A DNA stretch of 13,071 bases. It comes from an uncultured Subdoligranulum sp. (GTDB taxonomy: Bacteria; Bacillota_A; Clostridia; Oscillospirales; Ruminococcaceae). The number at the start of each line of letters is the position of its first letter. Positions within the stretch are counted from its first letter, which is position 1. The notes below the pieces were generated by a model that saw only the letters and a program-made list of their open reading frames with translations, made no database searches and had not been told where the DNA came from. The translations under genes were made by a program, and so were the position numbers. The stretch lies in contig NZ_CALADU010000117.1 of assembly GCF_937890665.1 (NCBI RefSeq), forward strand, positions 1-13,071. The letters run 5' to 3'. This document shows, piece after piece, positions 1-5,604 of this stretch.

Positions 1-54
1 AGGAACGGCAAAATTTTTTGCACTTCTATTGCTTCTTTATCACACATAAGCAAA
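1..54. other. AT-rich left edge, possible junction of an insertion
   Basis: These bases are clearly AT-rich, while everything from about position 55 is GC-rich. The change of composition falls about where the BlaR1-like reading frame ends (stop at 40-42). The stretch also holds a perfect small palindrome at 8-21 (GCAAAA, two bases, TTTTGC). An element inserted in the blaR-like gene, a deletion junction or a natural 3' end would all fit. I cannot see what lies to the left. Confidence 0.4.
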
Positions 55-528
55 GGGTGCGGGCACGCAAGCCCCACTGTAACAGCCGTCTGCCGTTTTG
101 CAGGCCAGCGCCACGGTACGCCGCAGCCGGACATAGCCTGCTACCGCCCGCAGCACCAACACGGCTACCCCCAGCGCCCACACCCCGGCCAACAGATGCC
201 AAACCGTCAGCTGGGTATACCAAGGCGCAGCAGGGGCTGCGGCAACGGTCTGCACCGGGACCGCCGACAGCGCGGCCGGCGCCGGGCCATCGGCCAAGGC
301 CTGCACGGTATCGGCCGCTTGGGCCAGTTGTTGATTTTGGGGGCGGGGCAGCGTGAGGGGGATTCCCCAAGGCAGCGCAAACCGCAGCCCTACCGCCAAC
401 CACAGCCAGCAGAGCAGCCGGCTGGGCGTGTGGACCCGCCGCAGCAGCGCACTGACAGCCAGCGCCCCCACCGTTGCCGCCCCGCCCCACAGGCTGAGCA
501 GCAAAAAGTGCAGCACAATATCCCGCAT
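40..528 (-). CDS. Truncated BlaR1/MecR1-like (M56 family) membrane protein
   Basis: 162-residue N-terminal part of a BlaR1/MecR1-type sensor. In full-length members an N-terminal membrane bundle carries a cytoplasmic HExxH zinc protease that leads to inactivation of the partner BlaI repressor. Visible here are hydrophobic segments at about residues 5-30, 38-56 and 108-132, and a C-terminal PAPFAYV. That matches the start of the family's conserved Pro-Phe loop (PF..G...P), but the frame stops inside it. There is no HExxH, so the sensor-protease function cannot be present in this product. The start ATG follows AAGGAGGGG, which lies inside the last codons of the blaI-like gene. The two genes do not overlap but are spaced for coupled translation. 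It is either a broken gene or a short membrane remnant; the family call is fairly secure, function is doubtful. Confidence 0.65.
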   Translation of the reverse strand: MRDIVLHFLLLSLWGGAATVGALAVSALLRRVHTPSRLLCWLWLAVGLRFALPWGIPLTLPRPQNQQLAQAADTVQALADGPAPAALSAVPVQTVAAAPAAPWYTQLTVWHLLAGVWALGVAVLVLRAVAGYVRLRRTVALACKTADGCYSGACVPAPFAYV

Positions 529-531
529 AGA

Positions 532-909
532 TCACCCCTCCTTATCGTGAGCGGCATCCAACAACGCGCGGATCTCGGCAGCTTCGGCTTCGCTGATGGG
601 CTTGGCGCTTAAAAACGCCGCCACAAACCGCGGCAGGCTGCCGCCAAAGGTCTTGTCCACCACAGCGGCACTCTCGGCACATTGGACGGCCTGCTTGGCC
701 ACCACACTGGTGACCGTGCCGCCGTTGTTCTGCAGCACCCCCCGCTCACACAGTTTTTTCAACACCGTGTAGGTGGTGCTCTTTTTCCATCCCAAGGCGT
801 CGGCCGCCAAGGTGACCAACCGGCCGCTGGGCAGCGGCTCGTGGTCCCACACCAAGCAGGCAAATCGATACTCCCCCTCGGCCAGACGCAGCGGTTCTTG
901 TACAGACAT
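532..909 (-). CDS. BlaI/MecI/CopY-family transcriptional repressor
   Basis: 125 residues, the usual length for the BlaI/MecI family. These are winged-helix repressors that bind operators as dimers and are inactivated by proteolysis when the BlaR1-type partner senses a signal. The recognition-helix region is WKKSTTYTVLKKLCERGVL (residues 41-59), typical of the family (Trp-Lys-Lys-x-Thr...Leu-Lys-x-Leu...G). The C-terminal half, from about residue 75, is the dimerisation/cleavage helix region. An AGAAAGGAGGGG ribosome binding site precedes the ATG. A promoter with an inverted repeat across its -10 box lies upstream, so autoregulation is likely. No beta-lactamase gene is visible; the regulated gene could be the BlaR-like neighbour itself or lie outside the window. 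Because the BlaR partner is truncated, normal induction by BlaR proteolysis may be lost. Confidence 0.88.
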   Translation of the reverse strand: MSVQEPLRLAEGEYRFACLVWDHEPLPSGRLVTLAADALGWKKSTTYTVLKKLCERGVLQNNGGTVTSVVAKQAVQCAESAAVVDKTFGGSLPRFVAAFLSAKPISEAEAAEIRALLDAAHDKEG

Positions 910-954
910 GGGAACCCCTCCTTTCTAATTTAGCCTAGGCTTTTCTGCATTTTT

Positions 955-983
955 AGTCTATCACAATAGACCCGTTCTGTCAA
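955..983 (-). promoter_or_regulatory. Promoter of the blaI-blaR pair with overlapping operator
   Basis: On the minus strand there is a perfect -35 TTGACA (978-983), a 17-base spacer and -10 TAGACT (955-960). A perfect inverted repeat, GTCTAT-N4-ATAGAC (956-971), covers the -10 box and half the spacer, where a repressor would block polymerase. It is not the TACA/TGTA dyad often quoted for BlaI/CopY proteins. A second short palindrome, AGCCTAGGCT, lies in the leader at 932-941. Confidence 0.75.
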
Positions 984-984
984 G

Positions 985-1013
985 AAAAAGCAGAGGCGCG
1001 TTTTTGCCTCTGC
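985..1013 (-). terminator. Rho-independent terminator of the MFS gene
   Basis: Perfect 8-bp stem GCAGAGGC/GCCTCTGC (990-997 and 1006-1013) with an 8-base loop, followed on the minus strand by TTTTT (985-989). It sits 12 bases after the MFS stop codon and just ahead of the -35 box of the next promoter. Confidence 0.85.
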
Positions 1014-1024
1014 TGTGTACTTTT

Positions 1025-2170
1025 TTATACCAGATGGGTGCGCTGCCGCCAGACCCCCAGCAGGCCCAGCGCGGTCAAACAGGCCACTGCACCAAAAACG
1101 AAGGCCAGCCGCAAATCCCACTGGGCCAGCGCCCCAAACAGCAGGTTGCTGCCGATGGCTACCACGTCCACAATCATGGCATGGATGCTCAACGCCGTGG
1201 CGCGGTTGCGGGTCTGCACCTGTCGGTTTTGCAGTTGTACCTGAAAGGGCTGGAACAAGCTGTTCGACACCTGCAACAGCCAGATGCTGCCCACCGAAAG
1301 CAGCGCCCGGTTGGTTACGGTCAGCACCACACAGGCCAGCGCCGGGGCCAGACAGAACAGCCCCACCGCCCCCTTGGGACCGGTACGCCGGGTAAGGGCG
1401 GCGGACCAGACACCGCACAATCCCAACAGGGTGGCGGCAATATACACAGCGCCAATGGCGGTGCTGGTCATGCCGCACCGCTCATATTGCAGTTGGTTGA
1501 GAAAGACCGTCACGGTCTGGTGTACCTCGGTAAGCAGGCCCACGGCAATAAGAAAGACCAGCAGCCCCGGCGCGGCTAAGGTCGCCCGCAGCGTAACGGC
1601 AAAGGGTTCCCGGGCTTCGGCTTTTTCGGGGGCGGGATGCACCTCGGTAAGGCCCAGTGAGAGCAGTGCCGCCGCCCCGTAACTGAAGACGGTGAGCAGC
1701 GCCGCCAGACGGTAATCATCCCCCACGAACAGCGTATAGACCGCCGCCGCGCTCAACAAACCGGCCATGCCCAGACTGTTGTAGACGCCAAAGACCCGCT
1801 GGCTGTGTTCCGGTCCGGCGCAGAGGTAGAGAATGCTGGTATCCACCCCGGAAAACCCGGTGATCACCACGCTGAGCAGCACCCGTTCCGCCAGAAAACC
1901 GGCAAAATCCGACGCTTGCCAGAAGATGATCTTGGACAGAAAATACAGCCAGCAGCAGATGATCATGGTGCGCTTGTAGCCAATGCGGTCCGCCACCATG
2001 CCCCAAGGCACCTCCAGCGCGATGCACAGCGCATAGGAGATGCTTTCGATCAGGGTAATCTCAAAAATCGTAACGCCCTGCGCCTGCCGGTACAAGGTGG
2101 CGATGGCGCCGTAAAACACCATGCCCTGCAAAAAGGTCATGGCATACAAAAGATAAATATTGCGTTTCAT
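1025..2170 (-). CDS. Major facilitator superfamily (MFS) transporter
   Basis: 381 residues rich in hydrophobic segments, consistent with a 12-helix MFS permease of about the usual length. The loop between helices 2 and 3 carries MFS motif A in the form GMVADRIGYKR (about residues 57-67). A charged central loop, EVHPAPEKAEAREPF (about residues 186-200), separates the two halves. Such proteins export drugs or metabolites by proton antiport; the substrate cannot be deduced. The start codon is preceded by GGAAAGGAC at about 10 bases. The gene lies downstream of the arsenic operon in the same direction but has its own promoter (2316-2344) and terminator, so it is probably a separate transcription unit. 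Read-through from arsC is possible because I see no terminator between them. Confidence 0.85.
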   Translation of the reverse strand: MKRNIYLLYAMTFLQGMVFYGAIATLYRQAQGVTIFEITLIESISYALCIALEVPWGMVADRIGYKRTMIICCWLYFLSKIIFWQASDFAGFLAERVLLSVVITGFSGVDTSILYLCAGPEHSQRVFGVYNSLGMAGLLSAAAVYTLFVGDDYRLAALLTVFSYGAAALLSLGLTEVHPAPEKAEAREPFAVTLRATLAAPGLLVFLIAVGLLTEVHQTVTVFLNQLQYERCGMTSTAIGAVYIAATLLGLCGVWSAALTRRTGPKGAVGLFCLAPALACVVLTVTNRALLSVGSIWLLQVSNSLFQPFQVQLQNRQVQTRNRATALSIHAMIVDVVAIGSNLLFGALAQWDLRLAFVFGAVACLTALGLLGVWRQRTHLV

Positions 2171-2309
2171 GAAAAAAATCGTCCTTTCCGCCAGAGTAGG
2201 AAATGGTACAGCAAACAGACGCCGGATTGCGGCGCCTGCGGTGCAATTTCAAACTCTTTTAGATAGGACGATGCATTGCAGTGATTCCTGCCCTTATGTT
2301 TTTCAGAAT
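2171..2309 (-). other. Long leader of the MFS gene with a possible 5-codon ORF
   Basis: The leader contains AGGGCAGGA followed by ATG at 2277-2275 and a five-codon frame reading MHRPI then stop (2260-2277). A small hairpin, CGCCG-N5-CGGCG, lies at 2220-2234. I recognise no known riboswitch in it. The leader could act by attenuation, or the tiny frame could be chance. Confidence 0.25.
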
Positions 2310-2315
2310 AGGTCC

Positions 2316-2344
2316 AGTATACCACCCCAAGGGCACGGCGTCAA
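2316..2344 (-). promoter_or_regulatory. Promoter of the MFS gene
   Basis: -35 TTGACG (2339-2344), 17-base spacer, then an extended -10 TGG-TATACT (2316-2321) on the minus strand. The -35 box overlaps the arsC stop codon (TGA at 2341-2343). The expected start site is near 2309, giving an untranslated leader of about 140 nt before the MFS ATG. Confidence 0.75.
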
Positions 2345-2748
2345 TCGGCTGCGCGCAGTTCCTCCCGCAGACGCAGGATCTGCCGCTCGATCTCGTCGAT
2401 GACCGACGCAAAGGCCGCATCCTCCTGTCCGGTGGGGTCGGGCAAACCCCAATCCTCCCGCCGGGTGCAGGGCAGCATGGGGCATTGCACGTTGCAGCCC
2501 ATCGTGACGACCACATCTACCGGCGGCAGCGCCGTCAACAATTTGCTGTACTGGGTGGCAGCCATATCTACCCCATACCGGGCTTTCACCAGCCGCACTG
2601 CGTCGGGGTTGATGGCCGGTTTGGTCTCGGTACCGGCGGAGTAACTTTCAAAGACATCGCCGGCCAACAGCCGTCCCAGCGCTTCGGCGATCTGGCTTCG
2701 GCAGGAATTGTGTACGCAGATAAAGGCTACTTTCGGTTTGGTGCTCAT
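2341..2748 (-). CDS. arsC: Arsenate reductase, thioredoxin-coupled (low-MW phosphatase fold)
   Basis: 135 residues. This family reduces arsenate to arsenite in the cytoplasm using a cysteine relay recycled by thioredoxin. The N-terminal CX5R loop is CVHNSCR (Cys11 to Arg17), the nucleophile and anion-binding site of the low-molecular-weight phosphatase fold. The acid motif DP is at Asp104-Pro105 in GLPDPTG. The redox helix region TMGCNVQCPMLPC carries Cys85, Cys89 and Cys94, from which the second and third relay cysteines would come. The frame is open much further upstream, but ATG at 2748 is the right start. It begins exactly at the family's N-terminus and overlaps the thioredoxin-like gene by ATGA. 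The partner that recycles it may be that neighbour or a housekeeping thioredoxin. Confidence 0.92.
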   Translation of the reverse strand: MSTKPKVAFICVHNSCRSQIAEALGRLLAGDVFESYSAGTETKPAINPDAVRLVKARYGVDMAATQYSKLLTALPPVDVVVTMGCNVQCPMLPCTRREDWGLPDPTGQEDAAFASVIDEIERQILRLREELRAAD

Positions 2749-3041
2749 GCCTGTGCCCGCGCTTTCTCGATCAGGGCCTTGGCTTCCTCCTTGGTCAGTA
2801 CCCGTCCGCTGGAAACCACCTTGCCGTCCACCATCAGGGCCGGGGTCTGCATGACCCCGCAAGCCGCGATCTGGGCAAAGTCGGTGATATGCCCCACCTC
2901 GTCGGGCAAGCCCAGCTCGGTCAGTGCTGCCTTGGCCGCCTCCTCCAGTGCGTGGCAGCTAGCACAGCCGCCGCCCAATACCTTGACGGCTTCGTTGCCG
3001 GTCTCTTGGGATTTTGCTTCTTTTTTACCGAACAGTTTCAT
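2745..3041 (-). CDS. Small thioredoxin-like redox-active disulfide protein
   Basis: 98 residues. The fold is that of the small redox-disulfide family: GGGCASCH gives a Cys26-x-x-Cys29 active site, and the TPAL element at residues 66-69 supplies the cis-proline loop. The family is often found beside ArsP-type permeases. Here it sits between the permease (20-base gap) and arsC (ATGA overlap). Its likely role is electron transfer to ArsC or to a thiol on the permease; that is inferred from position, not shown. The N-terminal lysine-rich stretch (residues 1-11) is not a signal peptide, so it acts in the cytoplasm or at the inner membrane face. AGAAGGAGGA precedes the ATG. Confidence 0.85.
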   Translation of the reverse strand: MKLFGKKEAKSQETGNEAVKVLGGGCASCHALEEAAKAALTELGLPDEVGHITDFAQIAACGVMQTPALMVDGKVVSSGRVLTKEEAKALIEKARAQA

Positions 3042-3061
3042 AGAAAAGTCCTCCTTCTATT

Positions 3062-4063
3062 TTACAGCAATACAAATTGCAGGGCGTTGAACAGATACCC
3101 TACCACCACGATGCCTGCCACGCAGATGCCCACAAACAGCGCCAGCAGTTTGGGTTTGACCACCTTGCGCAGCAGAATCAGCGAAGGCAGGGACAAGGTG
3201 GTGACCGCCATCATAAAGGACAGCACGGTGCCGAGCTGCGCCCCTTTGGCCAGCAGGGCTTCGGCCACCGGAATGGTGCCGAAGATGTCGGCGTACATCG
3301 GCACGCCCACCAGCACCGCCGCCAGCACGCCGAAGGGATTGCCGGACCCCAGCACCGTTTCCACCCAGGATTGGGGGATCCAGTTGTGGATGAGGGCGCC
3401 CACGCCAACCCCCACCAACAGATAGGGCAGTACCTTGCGGTAGGTGCCCACCGCCTGCCCCCGGGCGTATTGCAGCCGCTGGGCGGTGGTGAGTTGGGGA
3501 TCCTCCAGATCCACGCCGCTGCCCGCGTGGGCCAGCGGCTCCAGTTGAGATTCCATCCCCAGCGCTTCGATGAGGGTACCGCCTGCCACGGCTACGATGA
3601 GCCCCAGTACCACATAGACCACAGCCACCCGGACACCAAAAATGCCGGTAAGCAGCACCAAGCTGCCCAGATCCACCATGGGGGAGGAAATCAAGAAAGA
3701 AAAGGTGACGCCCAAGGGCAGCCCCGCCCCGGTAAACCCAATAAAGATGGGGATGGAAGAGCAGGAACAAAAGGGGGTGACGGTGCCCAGCAAAGCCGCC
3801 ACCGTATTGGCGGTCAGCCCCCGGAACCGCCCCATGATACGGCGGCTGCGCTGGGGCGGAAAATAGCTTTGCACCCACGAGATGGCAAAAATCAAGACCA
3901 GCAGCAGCACCGAAATTTTCAGGGTATCATACACAAAAAACTGCACACTGCCGCCCAACCGGCCGGTGGTATCCAGCCCGAAGGCGGTGAGCACCTTGCC
4001 CACCAAGCCATTGAGCCACTGCATGCCCAACACTTGATTTTGGAAAAACAGCCAGAGATCCAT
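3062..4063 (-). CDS. ArsP-like membrane permease (PF03773 type)
   Basis: 333 residues with eight or so hydrophobic segments. The signature TPFCSCSSIPIFIGF (about residues 96-110), with two adjacent cysteines in a membrane helix, and the related second-half motif GVPMYADIFGTIP (about 253-265) mark the ArsP/DUF318 permease family. Characterised members export trivalent organoarsenicals; others are linked to arsenite or other metalloids. The frame is open for 22 more codons upstream, but AAGGAGGAG lies 7 bases before ATG at 4061-4063 and inside that extension. The operator at 4083-4102 also falls there, so the shorter start is preferred. Position between arsR and a mini-thioredoxin/arsC suggests export of the metalloid that ArsC reduces. 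No ACR3 or ArsB is present in the window, so this is the only candidate exporter of the operon. Confidence 0.85.
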   Translation of the reverse strand: MDLWLFFQNQVLGMQWLNGLVGKVLTAFGLDTTGRLGGSVQFFVYDTLKISVLLLVLIFAISWVQSYFPPQRSRRIMGRFRGLTANTVAALLGTVTPFCSCSSIPIFIGFTGAGLPLGVTFSFLISSPMVDLGSLVLLTGIFGVRVAVVYVVLGLIVAVAGGTLIEALGMESQLEPLAHAGSGVDLEDPQLTTAQRLQYARGQAVGTYRKVLPYLLVGVGVGALIHNWIPQSWVETVLGSGNPFGVLAAVLVGVPMYADIFGTIPVAEALLAKGAQLGTVLSFMMAVTTLSLPSLILLRKVVKPKLLALFVGICVAGIVVVGYLFNALQFVLL

Positions 4064-4082
4064 GAGGAAACTCCTCCTTGTC

Positions 4083-4102
4083 ATATCAAGTTTTTTTGAT
4101 GT
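4083..4102. promoter_or_regulatory. Second ArsR-type operator, in front of the permease
   Basis: Imperfect inverted repeat with arms ATATCAA and TTGATGT around 6 bases. It matches the operator at 4466-4485 at 17 of 20 positions. It lies between arsR and the permease, just upstream of the permease ribosome binding site, so ArsR may also act inside the operon. I see no strong -35/-10 pair to go with it. Confidence 0.65.
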
Positions 4103-4141
4103 TTGCGCTGTAAAAAAGTGCCGCGCCATGGCGGCAATGGT

Positions 4142-4453
4142 TCAGCGCCCGCAGCAGCCGCAGGTAGGCGCCTCGGCAGCCGGGGTAGTCAGGGCCAGCA
4201 GCCGCTGCACCGCCCGGGCCTGCCCGGCCTCGCTCAGGCGGTAATGGGTCCACTTGCCCTCCTGCCGGGCCAGCACCAGTCCCGATTCGCAGAGGATCTT
4301 CATATGGTAGGACAGCCCCGACTGGGTCAGTGCCAGCGGTTCCTGCAATTTGCAGGCGCACTTTTCACCGCTGCGCAGTTGTTCCAAAATGGCCAACCGT
4401 TTGGGGTCGCACAGCGCTTTGAAAATCTTGGCATCCTGCTCGTAGGAATCCAT
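4142..4453 (-). CDS. arsR: ArsR-family metalloregulator
   Basis: 103-residue winged-helix repressor of the ArsR/SmtB family, which leaves its operator when As(III) or Sb(III) binds to cysteines. The recognition region is LTQSGLSYHMKIL (about residues 42-54). The start of the alpha3 region holds GEKCACKL with Cys32 and Cys34, the classical arsenite site of ArsR. A Cys-rich tail, PTCGCCGR (Cys98, 100, 101), could add a further ligand. A GTG at 4460-4462 also opens the frame, but ATG at 4451-4453 has GAGGTG 6 bases upstream and is preferred. The gene leads the operon arsR-permease-thioredoxin-arsC, with a 78-base gap after it holding a second operator. A strong promoter followed by a perfect dyad shows autoregulation. 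Confidence 0.92.
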   Translation of the reverse strand: MDSYEQDAKIFKALCDPKRLAILEQLRSGEKCACKLQEPLALTQSGLSYHMKILCESGLVLARQEGKWTHYRLSEAGQARAVQRLLALTTPAAEAPTCGCCGR

Positions 4454-4465
4454 GCCCGGCACCTC

Positions 4466-4485
4466 ACATCAAATTTTCTTGATGT
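4466..4485. promoter_or_regulatory. ArsR operator (perfect inverted repeat)
   Basis: Arms ACATCAA and TTGATGT, 7 bp each and perfectly complementary, around 6 AT-rich bases. The dyad begins two bases downstream of the -10 box of the arsR promoter, over the transcription start. The ATCAA/TTGAT arms are of the type known for ArsR repressors. Confidence 0.85.
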
Positions 4486-4487
4486 AT

Positions 4488-4516
4488 ACTATACACCGAC
4501 TCCCACGCTTTGTCAA
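4488..4516 (-). promoter_or_regulatory. Promoter of the arsenic operon
   Basis: On the minus strand: perfect -35 TTGACA (4511-4516), 17-base spacer, -10 TATAGT (4488-4493). It is divergent from the promoter of the choloylglycine hydrolase gene, about 30 bases away. Confidence 0.85.
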
Positions 4517-4544
4517 GTCGATCTGTAACATTTTTGTGCGGTCC

Positions 4545-4573
4545 TTGTTTCCCCTGCAGCGAACGGGTATACT
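4545..4573 (+). promoter_or_regulatory. Promoter of the choloylglycine hydrolase gene
   Basis: -35 TTGTTT (4545-4550), 17-base spacer, -10 TATACT (4568-4573). The start site would be near 4580, leaving a short leader with AAAGGAGG. I see no operator. Confidence 0.6.
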
Positions 4574-4606
4574 GTAAGAAAAGGCTTGAAAAAGGAGGCC
4601 TCGGCT

Positions 4607-5581
4607 ATGTGTACAAGCATTGCTTTTTGGGACCGGGCGCTGTATGGGCGCAATCTGGATCTGGAATATCATTTTGGGGAGCAGGTGGTCACCACACCCC
4701 GGGATTATCCCTTTGTCTTTCACCACCGGGAACCGCTGCCCCACCACCACGCCATGATCGGCATGGCCACCGTGGCAAATAACATGCCGCTTTACGCCGA
4801 AGCCGCCAACGAAGTCGGCTTGTATATGGCGGGGCTGTACTTTCCCGGCAATGCCCACTATTTTGAGGAACCGGACCCGGCAGCGCTGAATCTGGCTCCC
4901 TACGAGCTGATCCCGTTGGTGCTGGGTAGCTGCGCCACCGCCGCCGAGGCCCGGGCCTTGTTGCAGACCGTACGGCTTGTGGCCATTCCCTTTGCGCCGG
5001 GGTATCCGCTGGCGGCGCTGCACTGGCAGGTTGCCGGACCGGACGGCGGTTTCATCATGGAGCCTAGGGAGGACGGCCTGCACTTCTACGACGATGCCGC
5101 CGGTGTGCTGACCAACAACCCGCCCTACCCCTACCAGCGCATGAACTTGAACAACTACCGGAACCTGTCCCCCCGCACGCCGGAAAACACCTTTGCCCCC
5201 GGGCTGGAATTGACGGTCTACGGGCAGGGGCTGGGCGCCGTGGGCCTGCCGGGGGATGTTTCTCCCCAGTCCCGCTTTGTGCGGGCCACCTACCTGCACC
5301 AGCACGCGGTCTTTCCCGAGGAACGCCCGGCGCAGGTGACCCAGTTCTTCCACCTGCTGGATGCCGTGTCGATGGTGCGGGGCAGCGTGATCACCCCCGA
5401 AGGACGGTATGACGAAACCACCTACTCCTGCTGTGCCGACACACGGGAGGGCGTTTATTACTACAAGACCTACGACAGCGGCAGCATCCATGCCGTGCGG
5501 CTGACCAAGGAGACAGTCACCGGACAGGCGCTGCACGCCTACCCGCTGGCGGACAAACCCCATTTTGTAGCGGACAACTAA
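4607..5581 (+). CDS. Choloylglycine hydrolase family protein (bile salt hydrolase / penicillin V acylase)
   Basis: 324 residues, the normal length for the Gram-positive branch of this Ntn-hydrolase family. These enzymes split the amide bond of conjugated bile salts, penicillin V or acyl-homoserine lactones. The protein begins MCTSIAF: removal of Met exposes the catalytic Cys2. Other family residues are present: Arg15 and Asp18 in GRNLD, Asn82 in FPGNA, Asn170 in VLTNNP and Arg223 in SPQSRFVRA. There is no signal peptide, so it is cytoplasmic. The frame opens 7 codons earlier, but only the ATG at 4607 (AAAGGAGG upstream) gives Cys2 next to the initiator Met. Bile salt hydrolase is likely for a gut organism, but substrate cannot be set by eye. 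The gene is transcribed alone, divergent from arsR, with its own terminator. Confidence 0.92.
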   Translation: MCTSIAFWDRALYGRNLDLEYHFGEQVVTTPRDYPFVFHHREPLPHHHAMIGMATVANNMPLYAEAANEVGLYMAGLYFPGNAHYFEEPDPAALNLAPYELIPLVLGSCATAAEARALLQTVRLVAIPFAPGYPLAALHWQVAGPDGGFIMEPREDGLHFYDDAAGVLTNNPPYPYQRMNLNNYRNLSPRTPENTFAPGLELTVYGQGLGAVGLPGDVSPQSRFVRATYLHQHAVFPEERPAQVTQFFHLLDAVSMVRGSVITPEGRYDETTYSCCADTREGVYYYKTYDSGSIHAVRLTKETVTGQALHAYPLADKPHFVADN

Positions 5582-5604
5582 AAAAGGGGACGTCAATCGT
5601 CCCC
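5580..5604 (-). terminator. Terminator of the sigma/anti-sigma operon
   Basis: Perfect 7-bp stem GGGGACG/CGTCCCC (5586-5592, 5598-5604) followed on the minus strand by six T (5580-5585). The anti-sigma stop codon (5593-5595) lies in its 5-base loop, and its T tail overlaps the end of the opposing hydrolase gene's stop codon. Confidence 0.85.

Noticed and set aside
3077..4099. Plus-strand open frame of 340 codons opposite the permease
   Set aside because: It is rich in Gln, His, Gly and Pro, typical of the antisense of a membrane protein gene in GC-rich DNA.
4469..5596. Long minus-strand open frame of 375 codons opposite the choloylglycine hydrolase gene
   Set aside because: It is an antisense shadow of a gene with clear catalytic motifs. 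It has no family-like sequence and no suitable ribosome binding site.
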